A stretch of 64,000 nt of DNA. It comes from Bacillota bacterium (GTDB taxonomy: Bacteria; Bacillota; Clostridia; Tissierellales; Sedimentibacteraceae). Both the position numbers and the translations under genes were made by a program. The notes under the pieces are model-generated. The model searched no databases, was not told the origin of the DNA, and was given only the letters and a program-made list of their open reading frames with translations. Shown piece by piece: positions 17,814 through 27,238 of this stretch (its first letter is position 1; every line of letters starts with the position of its first letter). Location: assembly GCA_023386345.1 (NCBI GenBank), contig JAEWJT010000016.1, positions 465,531 to 529,530 on the forward strand, given 5' to 3'.

Positions 17814-19064
17814 GTGAAAATAAAAGTCGCCATAATAGGTGGTGGGGCTGCTGGTATGATGGCTGCGATAGTAGCAGCAAGAAATGGAGCCGAGGTTTGC
17901 ATTTATGAAAAATCTAATAGACTAGGAAAGAAAATTTTAGCAACAGGCAACGGAAGATGCAACTATACTAATGTCAATACCTCTGTCAATGATTACCATG
18001 GAAATAATCTTAGTTTTATAGAGGAAGTTATCAATTCATTTGATATTAACAGCACTCTTGATTTTTTTGAAGGCTTAGGAATTTATCCTCGCATAGAAGA
18101 AAATGGTAAGGTATATCCTTATTCATTGCAAGCATCAAGTGTGTTAGATAATCTTAGATATGAGCTTAGTAGGTATAATATAAAAGAAATAACAGAACAT
18201 AAAGTAAAAAGCTTAAGAAAAAACAAAGCTGGGTTTGATATAATTACGGATACTGGGATTTTTAGTGCAGACAAGGTAATTATTTCCACAGGAGGAAAGG
18301 CTGGTTTACAGTATGGCTGTACAGGAGATGGGTACGAGCTTGCAAAAGGCTTGGGGCATAAAATAATAAGGCAATTTCCCGCATTAGTTCAATTAAAGCT
18401 TGATGCAGATTATTTAAAGAAAATATCTGGAGTAAAATTTGATGGTGCAGTCTCTTGCTTTTCAGAGTCTGATTTAATTAGAAGAGAAGATGGAGAGATA
18501 CTATTTACCGATTATGGGATATCTGGACCTCCAATTCTTCAAATTAGCAGAGAGGCAATAAATCTTATATATGATAAGAAAAAAGCATATGTTCTTGTAG
18601 ATATGTTCCCAGAATTTAATAAAAATGAGCTTTTTGAGATTTTATCAAAGAGATTTGCGAAGCAAAAGGATAAGACTTTAGAAGAAAGCTTTAATGGATT
18701 GATTAATAAAAAATTAATACCTGTTATTTTAAGCCTTGCAAATATAAAAATCGATGACAAACTTGCGGGTGCACAGGATAAATGTAATAAGCTTAATAAA
18801 AAGAATATTTATTCAATCATAAATGTTTTAAAAGAATGGAAAATAGAGGTTGTAGGACATAATGACTGGCAGCAGGCACAGACAACAGCTGGTGGGGTTT
18901 GTGTTGATGAAATAGATTCAAAAACAATGGAATCTAAGAAAGAAAAGGGACTGTATTTTGCGGGTGAGGTTTTGGATGTTGATGGCGATTGTGGAGGATT
19001 TAATTTACAATGGGCATGGAGTTCGGGATATCTGGCAGGATATAGTGCGAGCGCTTCTGTTTGA
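17814..19064 (+). CDS. HI0933/BaiN-like NAD(P)/FAD-dependent oxidoreductase
   Basis: A 416-residue flavoprotein starting with VAIIGGGAAGMMAAIVAARNG, then the family hallmark GKKILATGNGRCNYTN, and ending with LYFAGEVLDVDGDCGGFNLQWAWSSG in outline. Members include YhiN/HI0933 and the clostridial bile-acid reductase BaiN; most have no known substrate. The start is GTG with AAAGG upstream. It lies between the COG2509 gene and secA on the same strand. Confidence 0.88.
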   Translation: MKIKVAIIGGGAAGMMAAIVAARNGAEVCIYEKSNRLGKKILATGNGRCNYTNVNTSVNDYHGNNLSFIEEVINSFDINSTLDFFEGLGIYPRIEENGKVYPYSLQASSVLDNLRYELSRYNIKEITEHKVKSLRKNKAGFDIITDTGIFSADKVIISTGGKAGLQYGCTGDGYELAKGLGHKIIRQFPALVQLKLDADYLKKISGVKFDGAVSCFSESDLIRREDGEILFTDYGISGPPILQISREAINLIYDKKKAYVLVDMFPEFNKNELFEILSKRFAKQKDKTLEESFNGLINKKLIPVILSLANIKIDDKLAGAQDKCNKLNKKNIYSIINVLKEWKIEVVGHNDWQQAQTTAGGVCVDEIDSKTMESKKEKGLYFAGEVLDVDGDCGGFNLQWAWSSGYLAGYSASASV

Positions 19065-19092
19065 AAATATAATGTAGGCATATGGAGGAAAA

Positions 19093-21849
19093 ATGAAAAA
19101 TTTTTTAGAAAAGATTTTTGGCTCATATAGTGAAAAGGAAATTAAAAGGATAACACCGACAGTAGATAAAATTGAGGCATTAGAAGAAGAATATCACAAG
19201 CTTTCTGATGATGAGTTAAAAGCAAAAACAAATGAGTTTAAAGAAAGATTACAAAATGGCGAAACATTAGATGATATTTTGCCAGAAGCATTTGCTACCG
19301 TAAGAGAAGCTGCTATGAGAACAATAGGACAAAGGGCTCACAGAGTTCAAATTATTGGAGGAGTCATTCTTCATCAAGGAAGAATATCTGAGATGAAGAC
19401 TGGAGAGGGAAAAACATTGGTTTCAACTTTTCCTGCGTATTTGAACGCCTTAGAAGGAAAAGGAGTTCATATTGTTACAGTAAATGATTACTTGGCTAAA
19501 ACTCATAAGGAATGGATGAGTAAAATTTATAACTTCCTTGGACTCACAGTAGGATGTATTATCCATGGGATATCTAATGCCGAGAGGAGAGAAAGCTATA
19601 ATTGTGACATCACTTATGGTACAAATAATGAGTACGGCTTTGATTATCTAAGAGATAATATGGTTATACAAAGAGAAGAAATGGTACAAAGAGACCTAAA
19701 CTTCTGTATTATTGACGAGGTTGACAGTATTTTGATTGACGAAGCGAGAACTCCGCTTATTATCTCTGGTGAGGGTGAGAAATCAACACATTTGTACACA
19801 TTGGCTGATGACTTTGTTAGACCATTAAAAGGTAAGGTAGAAAATCCAGATGAGAAAAAGTCAAAGATTGATTATATTTTAGGAAACAATGAAGATGAAG
19901 ATGACAACAAATTTGATTTCATTGTTGATGAAAAAGCGAAAAATGTAACTCTTACATCAAAAGGTATTGAGAAGGCAGAAAGATTTTTCAACATAGAAAA
20001 CCTGGCTGATCCGGAAAACATGGAAATAAGCCACCACATCAATCAAGCCCTAAAGGCTCACAATACTATGAGAAATGATATAGACTATATAGTTACAGAC
20101 GGAGAAATTATAATAGTTGATGAATTCACAGGAAGACTGATGTATGGAAGAAGGTATTCTAATGGATTGCATCAAGCAATAGAAGCTAAAGAAAAGCTGG
20201 AAGTTAGAAAAGAGTCTAAAACTCTTGCTACTATAACATTTCAAAATTACTTTAGAATGTATAAAAAACTCTCTGGTATGACTGGTACGGCTAAGACTGA
20301 GGAAGATGAGTTCAGAGAGATATATGGTGTAGATGTTATTGAGATACCAACAAATTTACCGGTTATAAGAGATGATAAAGCAGACTTTGTCTACAAATCA
20401 GAGGAAGTTAAGTTCAGAGCAATTATCAACGAAATAATTGAGGTTCATAAGACAGGACAGCCTATACTTGTAGGTACTATTTCTATTGAAAAATCAGAGC
20501 TTTTAAGTAAAATATTAAAAAAACACGGTGTTCCTCATGAGGTCCTTAACGCTAAACAGCATGAAAAGGAAGCTGATATAGTTGCTCAGGCAGGTAGATA
20601 CGGGGCAGTTACTATTGCTACAAATATGGCAGGTCGTGGTACAGATATAGTTCTTGGTGGAAATCCAGAGTTTTTAGCTAAGCACAAAATGAAGTCGAAA
20701 AAGTACAGTGATGAAATCGTAGCAGTATGTGATGGCTTTGACGAGGTTCATGACGAGGAAGTGCTTGAAGCAAGAGCTGTTTACAAGAAGCTGTTACAAG
20801 AAGCAAAAGATGAATTAAGAGATGAGCAGGAAAAAGTAAAGGCAGCAGGTGGATTGTACATCATCGGTACAGAAAGACACGAGTCAAGACGTATTGATAA
20901 TCAGCTAAGGGGACGTTCAGGAAGACAGGGAGATGCTGGTGCTTCAAGATTTTATATATCTCTTGAGGACGATTTAATGCGACTGTTTGCTGGTGATAAG
21001 ATAAAGTTCATGGTTGAAACATTGCAGTTGCCAGAGGATGAGCCATTAGAGCATAAAATACTCACAAAAACAATAGAAACTGCTCAGGGTAGAGTTGAGG
21101 GCAGAAACTTTAATGTAAGAAAGCACGTTTTGCAGTATGATAATGTAATGAACAAGCAAAGAGAAGTTATATATGCAGAGAGAAGAAAGGTTTTGCTTGG
21201 GGAAAGCTTAGTAGAAAATATCAAGGGTATGATTGATGACCTAATCCACAAAGGTATTACAATGTATACCTCTGATGATAAATATCCATCAGAGTGGGAT
21301 TTTGAAGATTTAAGTAAATATATAGAAGATTTATTTTCTATAAAGTTCAATATAGATAAAAAAGATATAGACAATTTGACAAAGGATAAGCTTTTTGATA
21401 TTATCAAGAAAATGTCTGAAGCATTATACGCTAAAAAGGAAGAAGAATTTGGAATTGAGACCTTTAGAGAGGTTGAAAGAATAGTTCTTTTAAAGGCTGT
21501 AGACGGCTTGTGGATGGATCATATAGATGCTATGGACCAATTGCGTCAAGGTATCGGATTAAGAGCATTGGGCAACGAAGACCCTGTACGTGCATACCAA
21601 AAAGAGGGCTTTGATATGTTTGAAGAATTAATCGAAAACATCAAAGCAGATACTGTTAAAATGCTGTTTAGAGTAATGCCGCAGCAAAAGATGCAGCGTG
21701 AAATGGTTGCTAAAATAACAGGAACAAACTCAGGTGATGAATCAGAGATTAAGAGAAAGCCAGTTGTTAAAAAAGAAAAAAAGGTTGGCAGAAATGATCT
21801 TTGTCCTTGTGGAAGCGGTAAAAAATACAAACAATGTTGTGGAAAATAG
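19093..21849 (+). CDS. secA: Protein translocase ATPase SecA
   Basis: SecA drives secretion through SecYEG. The 918-residue protein has Walker A MKTGEGKTLVS, IDEVDSILIDEARTPLIISG (Walker B region), the TATNMAGRGTDIVLGG block and the GRSGRQGDAGASRFY block. The C-terminal zinc motif CPCGSGKKYKQCC suggests SecB or ribosome binding. All standard domains are in the usual order and no second secA is in the window. GGAGG lies just upstream. prfB follows, separated only by a short membrane-protein gene. Confidence 0.98.
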   Translation: MKNFLEKIFGSYSEKEIKRITPTVDKIEALEEEYHKLSDDELKAKTNEFKERLQNGETLDDILPEAFATVREAAMRTIGQRAHRVQIIGGVILHQGRISEMKTGEGKTLVSTFPAYLNALEGKGVHIVTVNDYLAKTHKEWMSKIYNFLGLTVGCIIHGISNAERRESYNCDITYGTNNEYGFDYLRDNMVIQREEMVQRDLNFCIIDEVDSILIDEARTPLIISGEGEKSTHLYTLADDFVRPLKGKVENPDEKKSKIDYILGNNEDEDDNKFDFIVDEKAKNVTLTSKGIEKAERFFNIENLADPENMEISHHINQALKAHNTMRNDIDYIVTDGEIIIVDEFTGRLMYGRRYSNGLHQAIEAKEKLEVRKESKTLATITFQNYFRMYKKLSGMTGTAKTEEDEFREIYGVDVIEIPTNLPVIRDDKADFVYKSEEVKFRAIINEIIEVHKTGQPILVGTISIEKSELLSKILKKHGVPHEVLNAKQHEKEADIVAQAGRYGAVTIATNMAGRGTDIVLGGNPEFLAKHKMKSKKYSDEIVAVCDGFDEVHDEEVLEARAVYKKLLQEAKDELRDEQEKVKAAGGLYIIGTERHESRRIDNQLRGRSGRQGDAGASRFYISLEDDLMRLFAGDKIKFMVETLQLPEDEPLEHKILTKTIETAQGRVEGRNFNVRKHVLQYDNVMNKQREVIYAERRKVLLGESLVENIKGMIDDLIHKGITMYTSDDKYPSEWDFEDLSKYIEDLFSIKFNIDKKDIDNLTKDKLFDIIKKMSEALYAKKEEEFGIETFREVERIVLLKAVDGLWMDHIDAMDQLRQGIGLRALGNEDPVRAYQKEGFDMFEELIENIKADTVKMLFRVMPQQKMQREMVAKITGTNSGDESEIKRKPVVKKEKKVGRNDLCPCGSGKKYKQCCGK

Positions 21850-21888
21850 TCTGTTATAAGGCTTAGCTGATAGAAGTAAAATGCAAAA

Positions 21889-21916
21889 TGTCCACGTTTT
21901 TTATAATTCGTGGACA
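21889..21916 (+). terminator. Hairpin after secA
   Basis: TGTCCACG versus CGTGGACA, 8-bp perfect stem with a 12-base T-rich loop, about 40 bases after the secA stop codon. It lacks a 3' T-run, so termination is uncertain. Confidence 0.4.
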
Positions 21917-21945
21917 AAAACATTATATAGCAAGAGGTAACAAAG

Positions 21946-22425
21946 ATGAATTTTTTTAATAAATATATTCTTTCAGGGTTATTATTTGGAATACTCTTTG
22001 GCTTAGTCACGAAAAGTGCAATTTCCGGTATTATTGGAGGAATATTGTTTGGATTGATTATTAGTGTATTTGTAAAAAAGCAAATTAAAAATTTTGAAAA
22101 AATTAAGGACGAAATTTCTAAAGAAAATACAATTATTTTTGATGGTGCAGCGAATCATTTTATGGGTAAAGAAGCTGTTGGGGGTTGGTTATATTTAACA
22201 GATAAATTATTGATTTTCATATCACACAATAATAACATACAAAATCATGAAATGATTATCCCTCTTGCTATAATCCAAAAAGTTGAAAAATATTTAACAT
22301 TAGGAGTAGTACCAAATGGTCTGAAAATAATTTCAGTTGACGAAGAAGATAAATTTGTAGTAAATGACAGAAAAAAATGGATACAGCTATTGCAACAAAA
22401 ATTTGAAAACAACATAGATATATAA
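21946..22425 (+). CDS. Small membrane protein with GRAM/PH-like domain
   Basis: A 159-residue protein of unknown function. Two hydrophobic segments (about residues 8-22 and 26-43, Gly- and Ile-rich) form an N-terminal hairpin, and a basic stretch follows. The soluble part has the pattern of a GRAM domain: GWLYLTDKLLIFISH, an IPLAIIQKVEKY strand pair and a DRKKWIQLLQ terminal helix. GRAM domains bind membranes or protein partners. An RBS (AGAGG) precedes the ATG. The domain call is by strand pattern and is tentative. Confidence 0.6.
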   Translation: MNFFNKYILSGLLFGILFGLVTKSAISGIIGGILFGLIISVFVKKQIKNFEKIKDEISKENTIIFDGAANHFMGKEAVGGWLYLTDKLLIFISHNNNIQNHEMIIPLAIIQKVEKYLTLGVVPNGLKIISVDEEDKFVVNDRKKWIQLLQQKFENNIDI

Positions 22426-22462
22426 GTTTTTTAATTATAAAATAATGAAGGGAATGATTAAG

Positions 22463-23585
22463 ATGTTAGACCTGTATGAATATACAGAGAAATTAAAAAA
22501 ATTTAAGACTATACTAGACGAGGTAGGCGTTTCTCTTTGACTTACCAAGACTTAGAGAAGAAAATATTGATTTTGAGAAATATATGCAAGACCCTAATTT
22601 TTGGAATGATACTGAACACGCAGGAAAAGTTTCTCAAAGCTTAAAATCTAATACAGATACAATAAAAGAATATGAGAATATGCAGGCTGCTGTCGAGGAT
22701 TTTGAAGTTTTGCTTGAGCTTGTCAGAGAAGAAGATAATACTGTAAATGGTGCAGATGAGAACAATATAGCAGAGCTAAACTCAGAAATGAAAAGCTTGG
22801 ATAGTACCTTAGATAATCTTAAGCTAAGAACACTTTTGAGCGGAGAATATGATAAAAACAATGCGATTTTATCTATACATGCAGGAGCCGGAGGAACAGA
22901 GGCTCAAGATTGGGCTGATATGCTTCTTAGAATGTATATAAGATGGGCAGAAGCACATGACTATAAAGTAAGCATATTGGATATTTTAAAGGATACAGAG
23001 GCAGGTATAAAAAGTGCTACCTTGTTAATCAGTGGTATAAATGTTTATGGATATATCAAAAGTGAAAAAGGAGTCCATAGACTTGTTAGAATTTCACCAT
23101 TTGATGCAAATCACAAAAGACATACATCCTTTGCTTCTATTGATGTTATGCCTGAAATAGACGATGATGCCAATATTGAAATAAATGAATCAGATTTAAG
23201 GATTGATACCTTCCGTTCAGGAGGAGCCGGCGGACAGCATGTTAATACAACGGACTCTGCTGTCAGAATTACTCATATCCCAACAGGTGTAGTAGTGTCA
23301 TGTCAAAATGAACGTTCGCAGCATAAAAACAAAGATGTTGCCTTGAAGATGTTAAAGGGAAAATTAATTGAGATAAAAGAGGCAGAGCATAAGGAAAAAA
23401 TTGAGGACATACAGGGAAAATACAATCAAATAGCTTGGGGAAGTCAAATAAGATCATATGTTTTTCACCCATACAGCCTTGTTAAAGACCATAGGACAAA
23501 CGCCGAGATAGGTAATACGCAGTCTGTAATGGATGGAAATATTGATAAATTTATTAATGAGTATTTGAAATATAAAGCTAGATAA
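22463..23585 (+). CDS. prfB: Peptide chain release factor 2, with programmed +1 frameshift
   Basis: RF2 releases finished proteins at UGA and UAA. The first 25 codons from the ATG at 22463 (RBS AAGGGA) end at an in-frame UGA at 22538-22540. Reading continues in the +1 frame as DLPRLREENIDFEKYM and on to 23585, giving about 373 residues. The downstream frame carries the catalytic GGQ in RSGGAGGQHVNTTDSAVRIT and the anticodon-mimic SPF (RISPFDANH). The recoding site is therefore intact and the gene is not broken. The start of the long downstream frame alone would lack the N-terminal helices. Confidence 0.95.
22529..22541 (+). promoter_or_regulatory. prfB programmed frameshift site
   Basis: Slippery CTT at 22535-22537 followed by UGA-C. 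An AGGTAGG stretch upstream can act as the internal Shine-Dalgarno-like stimulator. Low RF2 lets the ribosome slip +1 on CUU, which autoregulates RF2. The mechanism is established for prfB in other bacteria. Confidence 0.9.
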
Positions 23586-23679
23586 GCGATAAATAAAGAA
23601 AAAACATATGCAAAGACATATAAATAGTTAGAAGTTAAGAGTGGAGAATTAAAATTTTCATAAAGGAAGGAATTATACA

Positions 23680-25977
23680 ATGACGGATATTATAAATTTA
23701 CTGTGCAAAGAATTTAATTTAAAGCTAAATCAAGTGGAAAACACTGTAAAACTTATTGACGAGGGCAATACTATACCTTTTATAGCTCGTTATAGAAAAG
23801 AGCAGACGGGTTCACTTGATGATGTTGTACTTAGAGACTTATACGAAAGATTAATATATCTTAGAAACCTAGAAGAAAGAAAAGAAGAAGTTATACGCCT
23901 TATAGATGAGCAAGGCAAATTAACTGAAGAATTAAAAGAAGAAATATTAAAAGCTGAAGTTTTACAAAGATTAGAAGATTTGTATAGACCATTTAAACAA
24001 AAAAAATCTACTCGTGCTTCCAAGGCTAAGGAAAGAGGATTGGAACCTTTAGCTAATATCATTTTATCACAAAATTCTACATCAGAAGATTTCGATGCAA
24101 TGGCAGCAAATTTCATAAACGAAGAAAAAGAAGTAAAAAATACTAAAGACGCATTTGCTGGTGCTATGGATATAATTGCTGAAATAGTTTCTGACAATGC
24201 TGAATACAGAAAGAAAATCAGAGAAATTTATATTGATTACGCTATAATTTCAAGTGAAGCAGTTGACGAAGAACAAAAAACAGTTTACGAAATGTATTAT
24301 AAATATGAAGAAGCTGTTAAAACAATTGTAAACCACAGAATTTTAGCAATAAATAGAGGAGAAAAGGAAAAAGTTCTAAAAGTCAAGCTAAATACTCCTG
24401 ACGATAGAATACTTGACTATTTGTTTACTGCTGAAATCAAAAACGAAAACGCAAGCACATCTAAATTTTATAAATCAGCAATAGAAGATGGATATAAGAG
24501 ACTTATAGCTCCATCAATCGAAAGAGAAGTTAGAAACTTACTTACTGAAAGAGCCGAGGAAGAAGCAATCAAGGTTTTTGGCAAGAACACAAAAAATCTT
24601 CTTATGATTTCACCTGTTAAGGATGTCAATGTTTTAGCTATTGACCCAAGCTTTAGAACAGGCTGTAAGCTTGCTGCTTTAGATGGAACTGGAAAACTTC
24701 TTGATTATACTGCTGTTTATCCAAATGAACCAAGAAACGAAGTTGAAAAATCACAAAAACTCATGTCTGAATGGATAAAGAAATATGATATCGACATAAT
24801 TCCAATAGGCAATGGAACTGCTTCAAGAGAAACTGAGTCTGTAGTTGCCGATATGCTAAGCAAAATAAATAAAAAAGTATCATACACAATAGTAAGCGAA
24901 GCAGGAGCTTCTGTTTACTCAGCTTCAAAGCTCGCACAAGAAGAATATCCAGACTTAGATGTTACGATAAGAGGAGCTATATCAATAGGAAGAAGGCTTC
25001 AAGACCCACTTGCTGAGCTTGTAAAAATAGATCCAAAGAGCATTGGAGTTGGACAATATCAGCATGATGTCAACCAAAACAGGTTAGGAGAAGCTCTTGA
25101 CGGAGTTGTAGAGGACTGCGTTAATAGCGTAGGAGTAGATCTAAACACTGCTTCACCAGCACTTTTACAATATGTTTCTGGTATATCAAAGACTATTGCC
25201 AAGAATATAGTTTCATATAGAGAAGAAAATGGAAAATTTACCAATAGAAAAGAGCTTAAAAAGGTAAAACAACTAGGAGATAAGGCTTTTGAACAATGTG
25301 CAGGATTTTTAAGAATAACAGATGGCGAAAATCCACTTGATAAGACATCTGTTCACCCTGAGTCATATGAGATAGCACAAAATCTTTTAACAAGACTTGG
25401 ATATGCCATTGATGATGTAAAAAATAGCAGATTATCTGATATAGGACAAAGAGTAAGCACTCTAAAAATAAAGGAAGAAAAAAAGGAAATTAAACAAATT
25501 AAGCCTGAGCAATCTGGACAAAGACTTAAGGGCTTAGAAGCCTTAGCATTATTAAAGCAAAAGCCGGATGAGCATAAAGAAAGAAAATCTGCAAAAGAGC
25601 TTTTTGATGCAAGGATAAAGGTCTTAGCTGATGATTTGAATGTTGGTATTCCTACCTTAACCGACATAGTTGAGGAGCTTAAAAAACCAGGACGAGATGT
25701 AAGAGATGAGATGCCAAAGCCAATATTTAGAAATGATGTATTAAAAATAGAGGATTTAAAAGAGGGCATGGTACTTACAGGCACAGTAAGAAATGTTGTT
25801 GATTTTGGAGCTTTTGTTGATGTTGGACTTAAAAATGACGGATTGGTGCATTTATCTGAGATGTCAGAAAAATACATCAAGCATCCCATGGAGCTTGTTC
25901 AGGTAGGAGACATAGTTTCAGTAAAAATTAAGAACATTGATATACAAAGACAAAGAATTGGTTTGACAATGAAATAG
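23680..25977 (+). CDS. tex: Tex-family S1 RNA-binding transcription accessory protein
   Basis: A 765-residue Tex homologue. The N-terminal FIARYRKEQTGSLDD stretch is characteristic. A YqgF-like RNase H fold core follows, including AIDPSFRTGCKLA, then tandem helix-hairpin-helix motifs (SVGVDLNTASPALLQYVSGI). The C-terminal S1 domain starts near GMVLTGTVRNVVDFGAFVDVG. Tex binds nucleic acid and influences transcription and toxin expression in some pathogens; its precise job is unresolved. It is on the same strand as prfB, 94 bases downstream. Confidence 0.94.
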   Translation: MTDIINLLCKEFNLKLNQVENTVKLIDEGNTIPFIARYRKEQTGSLDDVVLRDLYERLIYLRNLEERKEEVIRLIDEQGKLTEELKEEILKAEVLQRLEDLYRPFKQKKSTRASKAKERGLEPLANIILSQNSTSEDFDAMAANFINEEKEVKNTKDAFAGAMDIIAEIVSDNAEYRKKIREIYIDYAIISSEAVDEEQKTVYEMYYKYEEAVKTIVNHRILAINRGEKEKVLKVKLNTPDDRILDYLFTAEIKNENASTSKFYKSAIEDGYKRLIAPSIEREVRNLLTERAEEEAIKVFGKNTKNLLMISPVKDVNVLAIDPSFRTGCKLAALDGTGKLLDYTAVYPNEPRNEVEKSQKLMSEWIKKYDIDIIPIGNGTASRETESVVADMLSKINKKVSYTIVSEAGASVYSASKLAQEEYPDLDVTIRGAISIGRRLQDPLAELVKIDPKSIGVGQYQHDVNQNRLGEALDGVVEDCVNSVGVDLNTASPALLQYVSGISKTIAKNIVSYREENGKFTNRKELKKVKQLGDKAFEQCAGFLRITDGENPLDKTSVHPESYEIAQNLLTRLGYAIDDVKNSRLSDIGQRVSTLKIKEEKKEIKQIKPEQSGQRLKGLEALALLKQKPDEHKERKSAKELFDARIKVLADDLNVGIPTLTDIVEELKKPGRDVRDEMPKPIFRNDVLKIEDLKEGMVLTGTVRNVVDFGAFVDVGLKNDGLVHLSEMSEKYIKHPMELVQVGDIVSVKIKNIDIQRQRIGLTMK

Positions 25978-26021
25978 TTATAATTGTTTATATTTAACAA
26001 ATTAAAATTCAGATAAATTAG

Positions 26022-26061
26022 ACAGAGTGAGGGACAAAGGAAACTCGTTCCCCCTTTGTCA
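26022..26061. repeat. Palindromic repeat-like element upstream of the HAD phosphatase gene
   Basis: GACAAAGG at 26033-26040 pairs with CCTTTGTC at 26053-26060, with a further partial GGAAAC/GTTCC pairing inside. There is no T-tract. It resembles the dispersed GGGACAAAGGGAC-type palindromes common in clostridial genomes; a degenerate relative may lie near 35047-35089. Confidence 0.4.
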
Positions 26062-26112
26062 AAACATACTATTAGTCGAACTAGAATGCAGAAAAAAACA
26101 AGGAGAAAATAG

Positions 26113-26745
26113 ATGTTAGATACAGTTATATTTGATTTTGATGGGACATTAGCAGATACATCAGGACTCGTTATAAATTCTTTTCAAACAGTATATAAAA
26201 AATTTCACGGTGAAGAAAAACCAATAGAATATATTAGCAAGTTTTTTGGAGAGCCCTTGAAGGTAACTCTTGAGAGAGAGTTTACACAGCCTTTAGAGGA
26301 AGTGATGAAGGAATATAGGGAATATCAAGTAAGCAGATTTAATGACGATGTAAAGCTTTTTAACAATACGAAAGAAATACTGCAATATTTAAAGTCAAAA
26401 AACATAAAAACTGCTATAGTTACTTCAAGAATGAGGTTTTCAGTAGAGCAGGCTTTGCGTGATTTCGATATAGAAAAATATTTTGATGTAGTCATAGCCG
26501 TAGAGGATACAAAAAATCACAAACCACATCCAGAGCCGCTGTGGAAAGCTATAGACATGTTAGGTACAAGCCCTGATAAGGTTCTATTTGTAGGTGATTC
26601 AAAATATGATATAGAGTGTGCAATCAATGCAAATGCTACTCCGGTATTAGTAGGCTGGTCAATAGAAATAGAAGATCTGAAAAGCCAATATAATATCAAA
26701 CATATTATAGATGATTTTTCTAATATTGAAAAATTAATACCATAA
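26113..26745 (+). CDS. HAD-superfamily phosphatase (PpaX/Gph type)
   Basis: A 210-residue HAD-IA hydrolase. Motif I is FDFDGTLADTSG, motif II is IVTSRMRFS (the Ser/Thr loop), motif III is a Lys in NHKPHPEPLW and motif IV is FVGDSKYDIECA. The four-helix cap and length fit PpaX (pyrophosphatase) or Gph (phosphoglycolate phosphatase); these cannot be separated by eye. RBS AAGGAG is upstream. A 35-codon membrane peptide gene follows and may be cotranscribed. Confidence 0.85.
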   Translation: MLDTVIFDFDGTLADTSGLVINSFQTVYKKFHGEEKPIEYISKFFGEPLKVTLEREFTQPLEEVMKEYREYQVSRFNDDVKLFNNTKEILQYLKSKNIKTAIVTSRMRFSVEQALRDFDIEKYFDVVIAVEDTKNHKPHPEPLWKAIDMLGTSPDKVLFVGDSKYDIECAINANATPVLVGWSIEIEDLKSQYNIKHIIDDFSNIEKLIP

Positions 26746-26785
26746 TAAACTAGATTCTAATTTATTAAAAAGGAAGTGTGTTCAT

Positions 26786-26893
26786 ATGTATGGAAATAGA
26801 ATGCAAAAAACAATAAAGATAATGTGCTTAATTCTAGTTGTTCTAATGATTGGATCAGCATTAATATCTGGAATTATGGCATTCATAGGATAA
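26786..26893 (+). CDS. 35-residue membrane peptide, Prli42/DUF4044-like
   Basis: A short frame of 35 codons with AAGGAAG upstream and a terminator directly after, so it is very likely expressed. The product has a short polar, basic N-terminus (MYGNRMQKTIK) and one hydrophobic span with a mid-helix Gly-Ser. Its size and layout are like Firmicutes mini-proteins of the DUF4044/Prli42 type, the latter a membrane anchor for the stressosome in Listeria. This similarity is by shape rather than by a diagnostic motif. Confidence 0.6.
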   Translation: MYGNRMQKTIKIMCLILVVLMIGSALISGIMAFIG

Positions 26894-26900
26894 AAACAAA

Positions 26901-26937
26901 AAAAGGTGTTATCAATCAATAGGATAAGACCTTTTTG
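26901..26937 (+). terminator. Terminator after the 35-residue membrane peptide gene
   Basis: AAAAAGGTGTTATC pairs with GATAAGACCTTTTT, ending in TTTTTG, eight bases after the stop codon. Confidence 0.8.
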
Positions 26938-27136
26938 TTATGTAGAAAGTTATTGCATCATTACTCAAAAATTTAAAAAAATTTATATAGAAAATTAAAT
27001 AAAAATATTTTTTTAATTGCTAAAGAGGAGATTTTTATATAAAAATTGAGACTATTTTTAAGAGTAAGATTTACATATAATTCAAAAAACATTTAAATAT
27101 AAACGAAAAACCTCTTTTTCATAAAGAGGTTTTTTA
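26938..27136 (+). ncRNA. Possible small RNA ending at an orphan terminator
   Basis: A strong terminator (AAAAACCTCTTT, five-base loop, AAAGAGGTTTTTT, 27106-27136) lies about 170 bases after the previous terminator with no gene between. The interval is A+T-rich without a coding frame. Either a short RNA ends here or the hairpin is a leftover. No clear promoter was found. Confidence 0.3.
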
Positions 27137-27238
27137 GGTAATTTTCTACTATCATCATATCACAATCGAAATTATAAGTCTAGTATTATTTTTATTATCT
27201 GATATAATTTTTTTAGAGTAAACATGGAGGTAATTTAT

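Noticed and set aside
22584..23585. prfB as a truncated gene starting at 22584
   Set aside because: The upstream 25 codons and the CTT-TGA-C site show the normal programmed frameshift.
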